64,000 bases of DNA from Chionis minor (taxonomy: Eukaryota; Chordata; Aves; Charadriiformes; Chionididae). Position 1 is the stretch's first letter. Every line of letters begins with the position of its first letter. The DNA lies in contig VZSF01008947.1 of assembly GCA_013398295.1 (NCBI GenBank), forward strand, positions 55,942 to 119,941. Reading direction: 5' to 3'. Under the pieces are notes generated by a model, which saw nothing but the letters and a program-made list of their open reading frames with translations, made no database searches and was not told where the DNA came from. Shown piece by piece: positions 1-12,700 of this stretch. The position numbers and the translations under genes are program-made.

Positions 1-61
1 GTATTAAAAACAGCAAAATCATACAGTTCTTAGACAAATCTGCTAATTTTTTGTCTTTCAG

Positions 62-855
62 CGGAGCTGTCTAAAAAAAATTGGCACAGTACACAGCTGG
101 TATCAGCACCTTCTTGAAGAGATGCTTTGAAAGCTTCCTTTGCTAAGCTGAGGGACATCTTTTTTTCTTTTTAATCATCACTTCAGTTGATGGCTTAACT
201 GGAGTTTTAATTCTGTGATATTTATATACTAAATTTGTGGTACTCTTGCACTCTAGGCTTTTATGATGTGGTCTGCTGTAGAAAGTCTTCATTTTTGGCA
301 AGGGGTCTGAATGGCATGTTTGTTCTTTCATTGTGAATCAATTTGCCACACTTCAGTATGAATGCCTAATTTTCCTAAATCTTTGTAATATAACTTTATC
401 TCAAACTGTAGCTCACTGTGGCTGTGAAGATCTCTATCACATGTCTGCTTTGTGCGGCTACTTGTTCAGAAATAAACTTCCTGTCCCAGACACTACATGG
501 GAAGCCATAGGGCCTCTTGATCTCTGTATGAAAAAACACTATTGCAATGAGTATTCACTTGAATTTACTGTATCAAAGCCAATGGTTTGTTTCAGAAAAC
601 TTGTATAGACTAATAAATTTTTTTTCCACGGTATTCAACTTTTCTAACCTCTTCCTATTGTAGAGTTGTATATTTTCTAGGACACAGTTTAAACAAGGTC
701 ACTTCTTACAGACAAATTATTTCTGATTTCTGAAGGACAAGACAAGGATGCTGTGTTGTAGGTTTGGTTGTTTTTTTTAAATAATCACTGTAGTGCAATC
801 GGTAACTGAACTCTTGGGCAGTTTCTTGTAAATAAAGTGAATGACAGTACCTTTT
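62..855 (+). other. Candidate terminal exon: short coding end plus 3'UTR of an off-window gene
   Basis: Positions 41-61 look like a 3' splice site: a CTAAT branch-point-like word (43-47), a T-rich tract and CAG ending at 61. After it two frames stay open briefly: one of 22 codons ending in TGA at 128-130, the other of 17 codons ending in TGA at 115-117. Neither peptide is one I recognise. The following sequence is AT-rich and UTR-like, with AATAAA hexamers at about 468, 612 and 831-836; the last is followed some 30 bases later by a GT-rich stretch at 865-880, as at real polyadenylation sites. No good donor site follows the open stretch, so if real this is a last exon. The 3'UTR could also run on to about 1140. 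The upstream exons are outside the window, so product and frame are unknown. It could equally be a chance splice-like site in an intron. Confidence 0.25.
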
Positions 856-3800
856 CTTACTGCAAGGTTTTGTGTAAATGTCAGCATACATGATCTGTAT
901 TTTGCAGCAGGTCTTGGCTGCTTCTGTTAAAATACACTTTATTATTCATGCAGAGACTTTGTTTTCTATTCTGTTTTACGCTTGTTAGAAAACAATACCA
1001 AAATTTGAAGACTTAACCATGCTAGTTGTTTTTACGAAATATTGTATTTATAGTATTGTTAATGTCGTAGGATAATTTAAATATGTAAATGTAATATTAA
1101 ATACACATACATATTGTATTAAAATATTAGATTCATATAACTGTTTCTTGCAGCATATGTGGGCTGAGCAAATCTTGTTTGTTAGTGTTGAGGTCAGAGG
1201 ATTTCTGTTTTTTGTAGGCTAGTGGTAGAGGAAACTTACAGGAGCATTAGAACTCTGAATAACTTTATTATTATTACATAAGTATCAGTAATATTGGGCA
1301 AGTATAATGCTGGCAGATGCCTTTATAGGTATTTCCATACCTCTGGGTGCATCCATGTGGTGAGAAGAGACTTAATTTTCAGTCTTTTACAAAAGGTCTT
1401 TTTTATCACAGGACCTGGATTTATCTTTTGTTCTGCCTTTGCCAGATCTGACAGCTCTTGTCAAAGGAAGGAACTGCAGGGTACTTTGAATGGTGGCTGT
1501 TGTTCTGCAAAACAATCAAGTCATTTGCTCCCTCCTTCCCTGCAAAATCTTTCTGGGGTCAGGAGGAGTATTCTGAAACAGCACAGTTAGTGAGACTGAG
1601 AGCAGTTAAAAGGTTTTTTTGGGTTTTGTTTGTTTTGTTTTTTTAAAAAAGAGCAGATGTTTTCTAATTGACTTGAAACTAGCTTCTCTATCTTCTTCAT
1701 CTTTTAAGCATGTTTGGTTATGTCCCTGAGGAATGGCTTTTCCTAGAATCACACCTCCTTTCATCACTGCTGTGATGAGAAGCTGTGTACTGGAGGGGTG
1801 GGTCCCTACGCTTCCAGTATTTGTTAGAGCAAATCTAGCATCAGTTACTCCTACTCTGCTACATTTCTTTTAATTTCTTTTTAATCCTTCCTCTCTTCTT
1901 TCCTTTTTTTTGTCAGTGGGGAGGGAAGCTGCCATCTTTCAAATAAGACTGTTCCCATACTTTCAAAGTTGTTTTTCCTCTTTGCACGTCAGAATTGTAT
2001 CACCATTATCTCCAGGCTCACTTTCACTGTTTTATCTGTAACACAAGCATATCTGAAACTATTGCAAGCTCTGTCATAACCTCTGCTTAATATTGATTTA
2101 AGCCTATGTGTTTGTGGAATATTGAGTATTGCAGTCAGAGAAGTATGCACAAGAGATCCTTCAGTCTTCCTCAGTAAGTAGCTGAGGGGTAATGGGGGTA
2201 GCTATTGTTTGTTCTTCGTCATGCAATGAGAATGTGTCTGTCTCTGTAGCAGATAGTTTTATAAGGAAATACTAAACCAGAATGAGATAACTGAGAAATC
2301 TTACACACGATCATGAAAGACAGTTAAAACTGAAGTTGCTTCCGGTTCATTTACTCTATAGCCAATATTAAATTATTGACTAGCAGTTATTTGTGAGTGG
2401 CAGAGGTTTTCCTTAGCCTTTACACTAGCTTGGAAGAATGTGACACAGCAGTTGGATCTTCTTGAACTTGAGAATACTACGAAGTATTGGTATGGTTTTG
2501 TCTTGAATTTCTTCTTCCAGTGTTCTAAAAAAGGTGGGGGGACAGGTTTGTGGTGGAGATTTCAAGATGCATTTTTTAAAAAAAATATTTTATTGCTAGT
2601 GGGGCTTTTATCCAAACTACAGCATCACTTTTCCTGTTCTCCTACTGTAATAATGAGATCAACAGCTGGCTCAAAGTAAGTCTTAACAAAATGAAAACGT
2701 GAGTTCAGTAAGTCCCCAGGCAATACAGATGACTGTCTCATCAACCTTGGCAGAACTTCAGGAAACAGTGGTCTTGCTGCCATCACATACCAAAGTGGGA
2801 GCCGGTCTGTGCTTCACTTTGTTCGTTCCCTTGTTTGCCAGTAACCTGAAAGATGTAGTGAACTACAATAATCCTTCTAATGATGCCTCATAGTTCAGTG
2901 TAATAGTTCTGTGTTTTGAGGCTGAACTGGGTGCATTTTCTCAAACACTTGCAAAACTTGGGCAGCCTGTGTTGTGATCAGCACAAGTTACTGTGGTTTA
3001 GCTACTGGAGGATTAATATAAATGTTCAAGGTTCTGCATCCAACTGTATTTCCTAACTTGCTCAAAGCTCCTGTTGTAGTTTTCAGTGTCTTGCTGTTCT
3101 TCAGGAAGGTGTCAAGAAGCAACAGAGTGAGCAGAGCTTTTCCATGTCACCAGACAAGTCACTACATGGTTTTCAGAGCTAGTTGAGCCTTCAAGGGCAA
3201 AATACAAGGTGTTTTTCCTGGTCACTTTCCAAAAGCATTAGCTTCTGGGGGAAAAAAAGAGAAGAAGCTGTCCATTAAAACTGTTTCCAGTTTTGTAATG
3301 TTTCCACGTACCTTGCTCTTGAGTACCTGTGGCACCTTAATTAAAAATTGACGAAGGGTTATAAAGGCAAAGAACTGTGAAGGTCTGTTTTAAAACTACT
3401 GCATCCTTACATTCTGTGGCTGATTTTTATGGAAGAGTAAAAAGTTTTGTCCTTGTGCCTGAGTAAAATCTGGTCCTCTCTGTTGTAGTTAAAATGGTCA
3501 TGGTGATTAACTACTGAAGATTTTTTTTTTTCTCATGCTACTAGTTTCTGTAGCATCTATGTGCGTTTTACGTACAATGGTAACAAAATTCCTAGTGAAG
3601 TTCTAAAACTCTTGGGCTTTAGTTCTTTATTTTATAAGCCCCAAAAACCCAGAAGGAAACTTAAAATAAAAAGTGTGAAAGTACGATTTAAAGGAAACTT
3701 TTCTAGTGTTTTCTATGTATGGTCAGCTCTGGATGTACTTGGTTCTAGGAACAAGGCTTCTGGTTGGATCCTTTTGATAGGAGTGGTTGCTTCCCAGTTC

Positions 3801-3980
3801 TTAACGCTTGTCAGGCTGGACTTTCTGATCTGAGGAGTGTAGCTATCAAGATGTTCATGACAACATGAATTTTGTTCTTTAACATAGCTAGATCTGGAAG
3901 TACTTACTACTTAGGATTAGGAGGAAAGACATAAACTGGGGCTCAGGGAAGAGCAGTAGGAGCTGCACAAACTGTGAAGG
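856..3980. other. Non-coding stretch, no gene seen
   Basis: AT-rich at 940-1140, with several ATTAAA/AATAAA-like words that could belong to a longer 3'UTR of the candidate exon to the left. The rest has pyrimidine-rich patches (about 1850-1915) and short open frames of at most 98 codons on overlapping frames, without recognisable domains or codon bias. No known repeat family was recognised. Confidence 0.5.
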
Positions 3981-4174
3981 CATTTTTAATAGTATACAAT
4001 ACGTTTAATGTATAATACATTACATACACAAAAGAATATAATTATATAATGTGCCATATAGTAAACAGACTATTTAATGTAATTCATAAATACATTTTGT
4101 TATAATTAATAGACTTTATTAAAATATCTAAGGCAATATAGACATAATATATATTATATTAATATTTTATATTG
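3981..4174. repeat. AT-rich low-complexity tract
   Basis: About 190 bases consisting almost entirely of A and T, with many overlapping ATA/TAT/TTAAT words and several short self-complementary runs (for example around 4146-4172). There is no regular repeat unit, so this is low-complexity AT-rich sequence rather than a true microsatellite. Confidence 0.7.
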
Positions 4175-4465
4175 GTTAGAGATTATGTATTGTCTCTGAA
4201 CTTCAGCGTCAAACAAAATGAATTATTTTAATGCAGGGGTAAGTATGACAAAGGTACAAAGCCTGTGGACAGGTGTCATCCAGAAGAACTGAAAGAAGGA
4301 TGCCTATGGAAGCAAGAGTTGGGCTTTACATACTGATAATGCCTGAGCTTGGTATGGCATCAAAGCTGAAGCTGCAGGTTAATTGGGTACTCGGGGTGCC
4401 AGAGGTCAGAGATCACATCTGCATAGATGTGATTTGATTTAAATTTTTCCCCTGAACAGTATCCT

Positions 4466-5250
4466 GAATCACAGAACGGTTCAGGTTGGAGGGGGCCTCT
4501 GGAGGTCATCTGCTTCAACTTCCCTGCTCAAGCCAGGACACCTAGAGCTGGTTGCCCCGCACTATGTCCAGACAGCTTTTTAAATGTCTTCACAGAAGGA
4601 GGCTCCACAACCTCCTTGGGAAACTTGTTCCAGTGCTTAGTCACCCTTACAGTAAAAAAAGTGTTTCCTGATGTTCAGATGGAACCCCATGTATTTCAGT
4701 TTGTGCCTACTGCTTCTGGTCCTGTCACTGGGCACCACTGAAAAGCACCTGGCTCTGTCCTCCTTGCACCCTCCCTTTGGGTATTTCTAGACATCCATAA
4801 GAACCTCCCTCAGCCGTTTTTTCTCCAGGCTGAGCAATTCTAGCCTTTCTTCATGGGAGAGGTGCCTCTGCCCCTTAATCATCTTCATGGGGCTTGTTGG
4901 ACTCTCTCCATTATCTCTGCGTCTCTCTTGTATGGGGTAGCCCAGAACCGGACCCAGTACTCCAGGTGTGGCCTCACCAGTGCTGAGGAGAGTACAGATT
5001 GCCTCCCTTGACCTGCTGGCAACGCTCCTCCTATTGCAACCCAGCAGATTGTTGGCTGCTTTCACTGCAAGGGCGCGTTGTGTTGCTGGCACGTGTTCAC
5101 TTAGTGTGCGTAAGCGCCCCCAGGTCCTATTCTGCCAAGCTGCTTTCTAGCAGGGTGGCCCCTAGCATCTGCTTGTGCCCTGGGGTGGTTCGACTCCAAG
5201 GTCAGGATTTGGCTATTCCTCTTGTTGGGCTTCAGAAAGTTCCTGTCAGG
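4466..5250 (-). mobile_element. CR1 LINE fragment, 5'-truncated, 3' end intact
   Basis: The plus strand shows the reverse complement of a CR1 3' end: a single AATCACAGAA-type unit at 4467-4476, then the words matching 'GGTTGGAGGG..CCTCTGGAGGTCATC' and, further on, the typical antisense CR1 run about dressing the ORF2 C-terminal region. Read on the minus strand, 5092-4787 still gives ORF2 reverse-transcriptase tail motifs such as [20 protein letters not shown] and ERLELLSLEKKRLRE, with stops and shifts outside that piece. ORF2 of a full CR1 is about 900 residues, so only the last tenth to sixth plus the 3'UTR remains. The 5' break lies 16 bases short of the tRNA-Asn gene and in the same orientation. 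Substitutions are frequent, so this is an old, immobile copy. Boundaries are good to about 10 bases at the 3' end, less at the 5' end. Confidence 0.9.
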
Positions 5251-5255
5251 CACTT

Positions 5256-5259
5256 AAAA
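5256..5259 (-). terminator. RNA polymerase III terminator of tRNA-Asn
   Basis: Four A on the plus strand, read as TTTT on the minus strand, 7 bases past the discriminator base of the tRNA gene. A run of four T close behind the mature 3' end is the normal pol III stop signal. Confidence 0.75.
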
Positions 5260-5266
5260 GGAGGCT

Positions 5267-5273
5267 CGTCCCT

Positions 5274-5319
<46 letters not shown>

Positions 5320-5340
5320 GACCAGTTGCGCTACAGAGAC
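5267..5340 (-). tRNA. tRNA-Asn (anticodon GTT)
   Basis: Seventy-four bases on the minus strand fold into a complete cloverleaf. The acceptor stem pairs GTCTCTG with CAGGGAC, with only the T4-G69 wobble that vertebrate tRNA-Asn also has, and G is the discriminator base at 5267. The D arm is GCGC/GCGC; the anticodon arm is TTCGG-CTGTTAA-CCGAA with GTT at 5306-5304; the T arm is GGTGG-TTCAAGC-CCACC. Internal pol III promoters are intact: box A TAGCGCAACTGG and box B GGTTCAAGCC. No CCA is encoded, as usual in eukaryotes, and there is no intron. Compared with the common vertebrate tRNA-Asn it differs at about five places, all in the D loop, position 9 and position 57, and none breaks a pair. It decodes AAU and AAC after nuclear processing. 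A decayed CR1 lies just downstream. The perfect fold argues for a working gene rather than a pseudogene. Confidence 0.96.
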
Positions 5341-8300
5341 TGATGTGCAGTGATTTTTTTCAGAAGAGCTGGATTCCTCATTGTGTTTGCCAAGTGCTGA
5401 TGTGCTGTGTGTGTTGGGCAGTGACAGACAGGTGCTGCTGGCATGTTGCTGCAATAAACCTGGTGTGTTACTGCCTCAGAATGCTCTAGGAGATGGGGGA
5501 GAGGCTGAAGAAATGCTATTGCCTCCTGCGGCATGTGAAAGATGCCATTTTTTTGATTTGAAGTAGCAGCTGTTCCTCACCACTTGACTCTGCCAGGAGA
5601 GGACGACCAGGGATTGTGTCATGCTGGACCATCTGCTAGTACTTCAGAGGTGGGTTAACAGCACTGTTTCTCTAGACAAAGCGCTGCAGCACCCATGTGC
5701 TTTTTGTGCTCCTGGGCATGGCTCAAAGAAGTCTGAAAACCTGTGTGGTTGTGAACGTTAGTGCAATTAAAGCAAAACACGGGTAGGCTTCAGAACATGG
5801 ATTGAGAGCCTTCTGAGATGCTGACTGCAGAGTTCTCATCGTGTCTGGGAACAGGGGGTTGGACACGATGCCCTTCTAGGGCAGATCTTAATGAACAATA
5901 ACAATTTTGTGGTGAAACTTGTGGTGTTGTTTTCTAAAGTTTCACAGATGTACTACCTCGGAGAAACCCCTGATAGCTTCAGTTCATAGTGGGCATATGT
6001 ATTTTTCACTGTCCTTCACGAGCCAGGAAAAGATGGAGCCTTTCACTCTGCTTGCCCCTTGTGTACCGATGGAAACCAAAGGGTATGAAATACTGAGACA
6101 CATGACAGGAGCTGAGTTCTCTTCAGCTGCTGCATCTGTACCTGGTTATGTCTGGTACATAGACAGGCTGTCTTTTAATATCTTGGCCTTTTTTTGTTGT
6201 TTGTTTGGTAAAGCAAATACCATAAAAATAATTGGCTTGAAAACGGCTTAATTGCTTTTAAAAGTTAGGAAGCTTCATTTTTGCAGGGTTGTGCTTTGCA
6301 GTGCTGCTGACAACGTTGGCGAAGTCCTTCTGTAGCCGAGCTGCGTAAGCAGAGGAAGATGTGTGGGTAATTGCTTTAGAACGAGTTTGAGCAATTTTCT
6401 TTTGGAGGAAATAGGAACCGGTAGGTAGAGAAAAACGTGCTTTCAGTAACAGCAGCAGCAGATAGCCTCTCATAGTACGGCATTTGACAGAGTGCAGCTT
6501 CCTTTCCCTTCCTCTGGTGTTTTAAGCTGTCCTATAAAGGAGTCTACACGGTGTGCTTCGAAGGTGTGGAGCAGGTCTGTCCCACAGTGCACGCTGGGGT
6601 CTTGCTCCACTGGCTGCTCCCTGAGGAGCTAATGGGGAGGGTACTGGGTTCCTGTCTGGCTTGCACGCCCTGGTGTCCTTCTGCCAGCATCCCTGGCCGA
6701 GGCAAAGGTATAGATCAAGGTTTCTTCCTGAGCTGGAATTGGCACTGGGTTGTACGGGCCTGGAAGCTAAAATGTCCTCATGAGTAGCAGAGTTTCAATG
6801 CAGCTGTAGGGAATGTAGAGAGGAGTCCAGGAAGTTGCAGAGCCAAACTCCCTCAGGGCAGGGTCTTGTGTTTTTTAGTGAAGTCTTAATAATGGTCTCT
6901 CAGTTTCCAACATAATCTGTTGGAGCACTGACAACATTCAAGCTTTGGCAATTATGTTTGAATTAACAAATTGTTGTTTTTCAAGACTGCAGGCACTACT
7001 TATACAGGCTTTTCTGTAACCTACAGTGTTTGAGTCAAAGCTCTGGAGGAGAGAGAAGACTTACTAAATTAGCAGGTCTAGTTGGAAGAGACAAGTGTTA
7101 AGGCAGAGATCCTTTTTCTGGTCTTTGAAATGTCTGCAATAATGCTGTTATTGCAGCATATTGCTGTTTCTTGGTGTGAACCAGAAGATATAACAGTACC
7201 CTTTGTGTCAGGTCTGAATGTCTGTGCCGCCTCCTATGTACGTAGCGATCCAGGTAGAAAGATGGTGAATGGGTCAGGGTGTGAAAAGCACCAGTGGACT
7301 GTTGGTGTGGCACAGATGTGGGAGGCCTGGCTGAAGCAACGCAAAGCTCAATAGCTGAATGTACTCCTCCAGAAATCAGGCTGCTTCCTGGGTCTTCTCT
7401 GGTTTGATGCCACAGGGAGCATATTTGGGAATGGTCCCACTCCATCTGTGAGGTTTAACTGTCTGATCTTGCTCCAGGGGCAGGAGCACCTTCCTACTGC
7501 GCTATTTCTTTCTCCTAGGATTGCACGCTAGCTGGCAAATGGAACGAAGGAAACTTCTGTCATTTCATAAGCAAACGTGACAAAATACGATGGGCAGGCT
7601 TACAGATTTCTATGGACTGAGCCAGCAGGTGAGTTTAACCCTGGGAGTATCCTGCCTGCTTCTCTTCTCCCTTTAAACTGTAAGAAAAAGCCAACTTTTG
7701 GTCTTGTAATTTCCTTTTGCATAGAGAGGAGAGGCAAACTGTGTGAGGCTGGAGCAATCAAAAAGAAGTGCAATGAAGTTTCCCCTGGAAGTTGTAGATA
7801 GACAGCAGTAATACCTGAAGGCCTGCCATGATACTCTTCCTTTCTCTTGTGTTCCTCAAAATATGAGTAGCAGTCTTCTGAGTTTAGTGGAAATTATTTG
7901 CTATGTATTTCACCGTAGTAGGTAGAAGCAATAAAAGCATTGAAATGCATTTGCCATGCCCTCCAGAGGAGTCAAAATTATTTGACAGTATACAGATTGG
8001 AACATTTTATCATACTAGCTTGAAGTCTGAATACATCCTTTGTTTGCAGACTTAGTCTGGGAAAACAGAGCAGGAAGGGAGTTTAAGACACCACCGTAGT
8101 CCTCTCTACCCTAAGAAAGGATCAAGTACACTCAAGCCATTCATATATATAAAATATTCTTACAAGTAACCCAACAATGAAGATTTTATTGCCTCCAAAG
8201 ACAAACTCTTCCACTGTTTTTGGAACTTTAATAATGGAAAGCTTGTCCTTCCCTTTAGCCTGTATTTCCTTTGCTGTAATAAGACAGGGTTACCTTAGCC

Positions 8301-9732
8301 AGGGCTTCCACTGAAACCTGTTTGCCAGGTGATGCCTATGTGCCTAACCAAGCTGAAGATTGTTTCATTTATGACAGGTAAAATAAAGAAACAGTTGCAT
8401 TTCCTGCTGGACAGGAAAGCTGCTTGTTGTAAAGTGATGCCTGCTCAATTTTTTTTTTCTTTTGGGGTAATACAGTACAGAACTAGTAATGTAATCTCTC
8501 TCCGAGCCTGTACCTCTCTTTTTAATGCATCAGTCTCTGTGGAAATGAACCATATCCAAAAGCTTAAACCTGGTAATAGACTTAGCTGTCAGCATGCCTC
8601 TGAGGAAAGCAGCTTAACTGCTGTGTGTGTCTATTTTGTATATAGGAAAACATCTCTAAGGCTTTTTGTGTTCACTGAAACCTGAGGTTTTAGTTTGATG
8701 AGTAGTCCGCATATTTCAAAATGTCTACTTGGAGTTTTTTCTCCTAGCTGAGTCCTAACAAGCTCTGGTATCATTAGTAGCCACTCCTGAGCTGAGAGAA
8801 ATCCTTGGGGATGATCAGCCCTGGTTGCGCCCTGCTGCAGTGCGGCAGGAATCAAGTCAGCAGGCTTGGAAGCGCATGAAAACACGCTAAGGGAAAGCAA
8901 AAGCTGAAGAGCCCCTAATTCTTATGGCAGATTGTGTTTGAGTGTTTTTTGTATCTAGAAGTAAATCATATAATTGATAACTGTTTCAGTTCAGTTATTT
9001 AAATTCTTGTTTTCTTGTTTGCTCTGTTCTTATGCTTCTGCCTTGACCCAGGCCTGTGCTTGATGCCTCCGCACGCTTTAGCCCTGACGCATTTAGCCCT
9101 GGCACCGCTGTGCAGCTGAAATCTTTTAGAGTGGCTGCTATTAATATGCTAGTGACCACATGTAAGTGATTAACATTAGTGTGGTTTCCCTATACTTAGT
9201 GGAAAGTTCTAGGTCTGATGTTAACGTAGTAATAAAATGAGATTAGATTGGAAATATTTTAGGGATGTTCAATCTTATATGCATGGCTGGAAACGGGAAG
9301 AGAAGAAATTGCATGGTGCTGAGACAGCAAAGAAAACCATGACATTTTGTAGTTACTTGCAAACAGTGTCTGCGTTGCAAGGATTGCTTTGGTATCTCTA
9401 ATAGGGGTGCTTATTAAATAAAGCGGTTGCTCTCTGCTAGTAAGGGGTTACATACCTTCTGAACATTTTGCTGCTCAAATTGTGCTTTAGAAACATGTGC
9501 TGCATTGCAAGACTGTGCTGTCTCTTCCTGCAGGGCTCAGAAATCCACCCTGCACTGTCAGAGCAGTCGGTGGTAGTAGAGGGGCTGCAAAGTGCTCTGC
9601 AGCTTGACTTACCCCTATAGTGCCAGCAAAGTCTTCTGCATCCCTCCTTGCAAGTAGCACCCGCTCCTTATCCCCCTTGATCCCTAGCTAACTTTACAGT
9701 GTAACCGCTATGGGGAAGTGAGGGAGCAAATT
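5341..9732. other. Non-coding stretch, no gene seen
   Basis: A short piece at about 5840-5895 (GGGGGTTGGACACGATGCCC) resembles the 3'UTR of CR1 on the plus strand and may be a small worn fragment, but it is too short to be sure. The remainder has scattered AATAAA words (for example about 5455 and 7931) and open frames of at most 118 codons with no recognisable domain. No other repeat was recognised. Confidence 0.5.
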
Positions 9733-9748
9733 GGGCGGGGAGGGAGGG
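9733..9748 (+). other. G-quadruplex motif
   Basis: The sequence GGGCGGGGAGGGAGGG holds four runs of at least three G separated by one-base loops (the G4 run can lend one G to a loop). This fits the standard G-quadruplex pattern, and very short loops usually mean high stability. It sits in otherwise unremarkable sequence, with no gene start seen nearby. Confidence 0.7.
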
Positions 9749-12700
9749 TGAAAAAGGAGTTCTGTGAGTGTTAAAGAGAGAATCTGCTGCTCCTTTCTGC
9801 CTCTCCCAGCCCCAAACTGTTTGCAAGACAGATTGACATAAAGGTCCGCCTTTAGGACTGTGCTGTTGCTCAAGGGCATGTGCGCATTGTATGAAAAATT
9901 GTACTAATCGTGTAAAATAACTTTAAGATGTGGGAGTTTGTGTGTGTTCTTATGCTCTGTAGCCTCCGGCTCCCTCACAGACCCTCCTGTAGGCTTTGCA
10001 AGGTTTAGAGGAGTTTGCCACCAAGCAGAACTCTTTCCTCCAGAGCTTTTATTTTTAAAATGACCTGTTGAAAAATTCCCCCTTTGCACAACTGATTTTT
10101 ATGAAGTCCTGTCAGATCTCCTAGTCCCGGTTTGGTCTTTTGGTGCAATTTAATTTTATCCCAAAACGTAGTTCTCCACATTTGCCAAAGAAAACACTGG
10201 GCACTATAGAAAAACTATTTTAAATGAAACTGATTGGCGGAGCCTGTTAGGAAAGTAAAAAAGTAAAAGAAAAAGAGGAGAAAAAAAAAAAAAGACAAAA
10301 GGCAATGTGTTTTTTGTATCTTAAATATGTTTTTAAAAAAATGATCTTTTTTATGCTCTGATTAGAAGCTAAGTGGACCTTTGAAACCACAGTCTCTTTC
10401 CCTACTGAAATTTTATATCTCTCTGTTAGTAAGAGGCCATGAAAATGCTGGTTTTTTATTTAAAGACCAATGTGGACATCGTAAGAAGATATTTGCGTGC
10501 TTAACTAAGAAATGCTGCCAAATGGGACTCTGCAAGCTGTTATGAGAGAAAGAAGATAGTGTGTTTGTCTTGGGCACCTGCAGCTCTCCGTTAACATAGC
10601 GTGTGAGCTCTCTGCAGGGCTTTGAGATAGGCTTGCTGAGTCACAGCAACATGGGTCTTAATTCCTGTAGAAGCATTTAGATGGCAAGCTCCCTTTGAGT
10701 AGCTGGGTACAAATTGTTTGTGTAAATTCCCACAAGGAGACAGAAACCCACAGCTTGAATTAACATGCCTGAGTTCCCACCTAGTGTCCTTGATGGCAGC
10801 CAGTTCTTTTCCCCTGGTACAGTAGTGGTAGCTTCCCTGTAACAGCTCAGTGATGCTCTATATAAGCTTCATGTAGGTGCACTGGGATTATGGGGAAATA
10901 GGGATTATGGCCTAACCCAGGCTGGCTGTGCGCTGTTGTGGCGGTGTTACGGCTTTGGTTAAAAGGGAGGATGCAGTTATGCTTCCTCTGCTTTAGAGCA
11001 GATTTCAGTTACAGTTTTGCTCTTGGAGAGAATGATGTAGAGAGAATGCGCTGGATGTATGTGCTCTTTCAAAGGACTCATTTTACCAAATGATCCTGAT
11101 GTCTCTGTAGGGTTTCTTTGTCCTTCTTCTGGGCGGGCTGTCAAAGTTTGTATTTCTCTTTTTTTTTTTTTGACTGCTACTAGCAAGGACTTACAATTTT
11201 TCCAAACTTTTGATGAAAATGGAGTGCCTGCACTACTGTCTGAAGTTCCTGGCTGACGTTTACCTTATGAGTAATGTCAGTTTAATCTATTGAGCATGGG
11301 GTTTACGGATACCATGTAGTGTGGTCTTTTTCTTTAAGAATATCTGATCACAATGTGTCAAACTCCTAAAAAAACCGTGTCATTTCCCTCACCACTTACT
11401 TTGTTTGCCCCAAAGAAGGAAAGCAGATTATTCTGATGAGACTCATTTCCAATAAATGGTGTCTGAAAATGTTTAATTCTTCCAGCTATTCCACTGTCTG
11501 GCCAATCTCATTTAAAGACTTATGCTGTTGACTTATCTCATGCTGCCGTTTGTCTCTCACCCAGCCTGTTCTGTGCAGTTACATGCAGCTCTGTAGGCTG
11601 TAAAAGCCCTTAGCGATCTTTTCAGTCCCTGGTGTACTTCTGCTCTCTGGTTCGTGCCTCCCAGCAGCACGGTGATTAAAGCATGCTTTCATTCTTTATT
11701 AATGACATACTGCATCATCTTTCCACTGTATTGTCTGCGATTTATGTCTGTATAGCTCCAGGTCTTCCTACTTGCCTCTTTGGATATTGATACAGCACCA
11801 TAACTTCTCTACTTCATGGAATTTCAGTGGAATTCAGTGTTTATTAGACATAGCTATCAAATGACTAGACATCTCCTCAGTTAGCTTTTGCAAGATCCTT
11901 GAATGCATGTTACCTAAATCTAGCTAATATTACTTAAAAAAATTTAGGTACTAAGAGCTGTTTATTCTCAGTGAGAATTCTTTCATGTTCTTCCTAATTA
12001 CCAGTGGATTGGAAACTCTTTGATGGGGAGGAGGAAAGTGAAGAGCTGAGGCCAGACTAGATGAAAGGAAGTGGTTGACCAGTGTTCGTATTTTACCCCT
12101 TAGTGTTAGCCCCAGAAGGGCTGGGGAGCTCAGGATGCTGATAGTGGGTCAGTGTTAGCTGCTGAGGAGGACACTTGGCTTCTCTCCTTTATGCTTTGCA
12201 TTTATCCTGATTCTTGTGCTTATCGTGCTCCTTCCAAAAATGTTTTTTATTTAAATGTTCAAGTTAAATATTGTGTCCTAGGTCACAACAAGAGCTGTGA
12301 ACTTGCAGGAGCCCTACATTTGCGCAAGTACAGTGCCTTAGCATTGCTGACCACTCTGTCACGGGCTGTCCTTGCCTGAAATCTTGCATTTCTGTTGTGC
12401 AGTAATATGGAAGCTTGTGGAGGGAATTCCCTTTCAGATCAAAAGCAAAATCTCTCAGCAAAGCTTCCTGACATTCTGCAAATGCAGCTCTTTGTGCCTT
12501 ACACATGGAGAAATTGAGCCCTGGCTTCAGGTTTAAACTGGCATATTTTCATTTATCTTAGTAAGCATGTTAAAAATCACACCTTTAGTTAAACTGGTTC
12601 AAGCTGGCCATTTAGAGAAGGCCAGAAATGGAGCACAAAGAATGACTGCCTTAAGACTGGGTAAAAATGATGACTTTATCCTGTACTGGCTGAATGGCTC

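Noticed and set aside
5840..5895. CR1-like 3'UTR words on the plus strand.
   Set aside because: Only about 20 bases match, without the terminal 8-base units, so it is not listed as an element.
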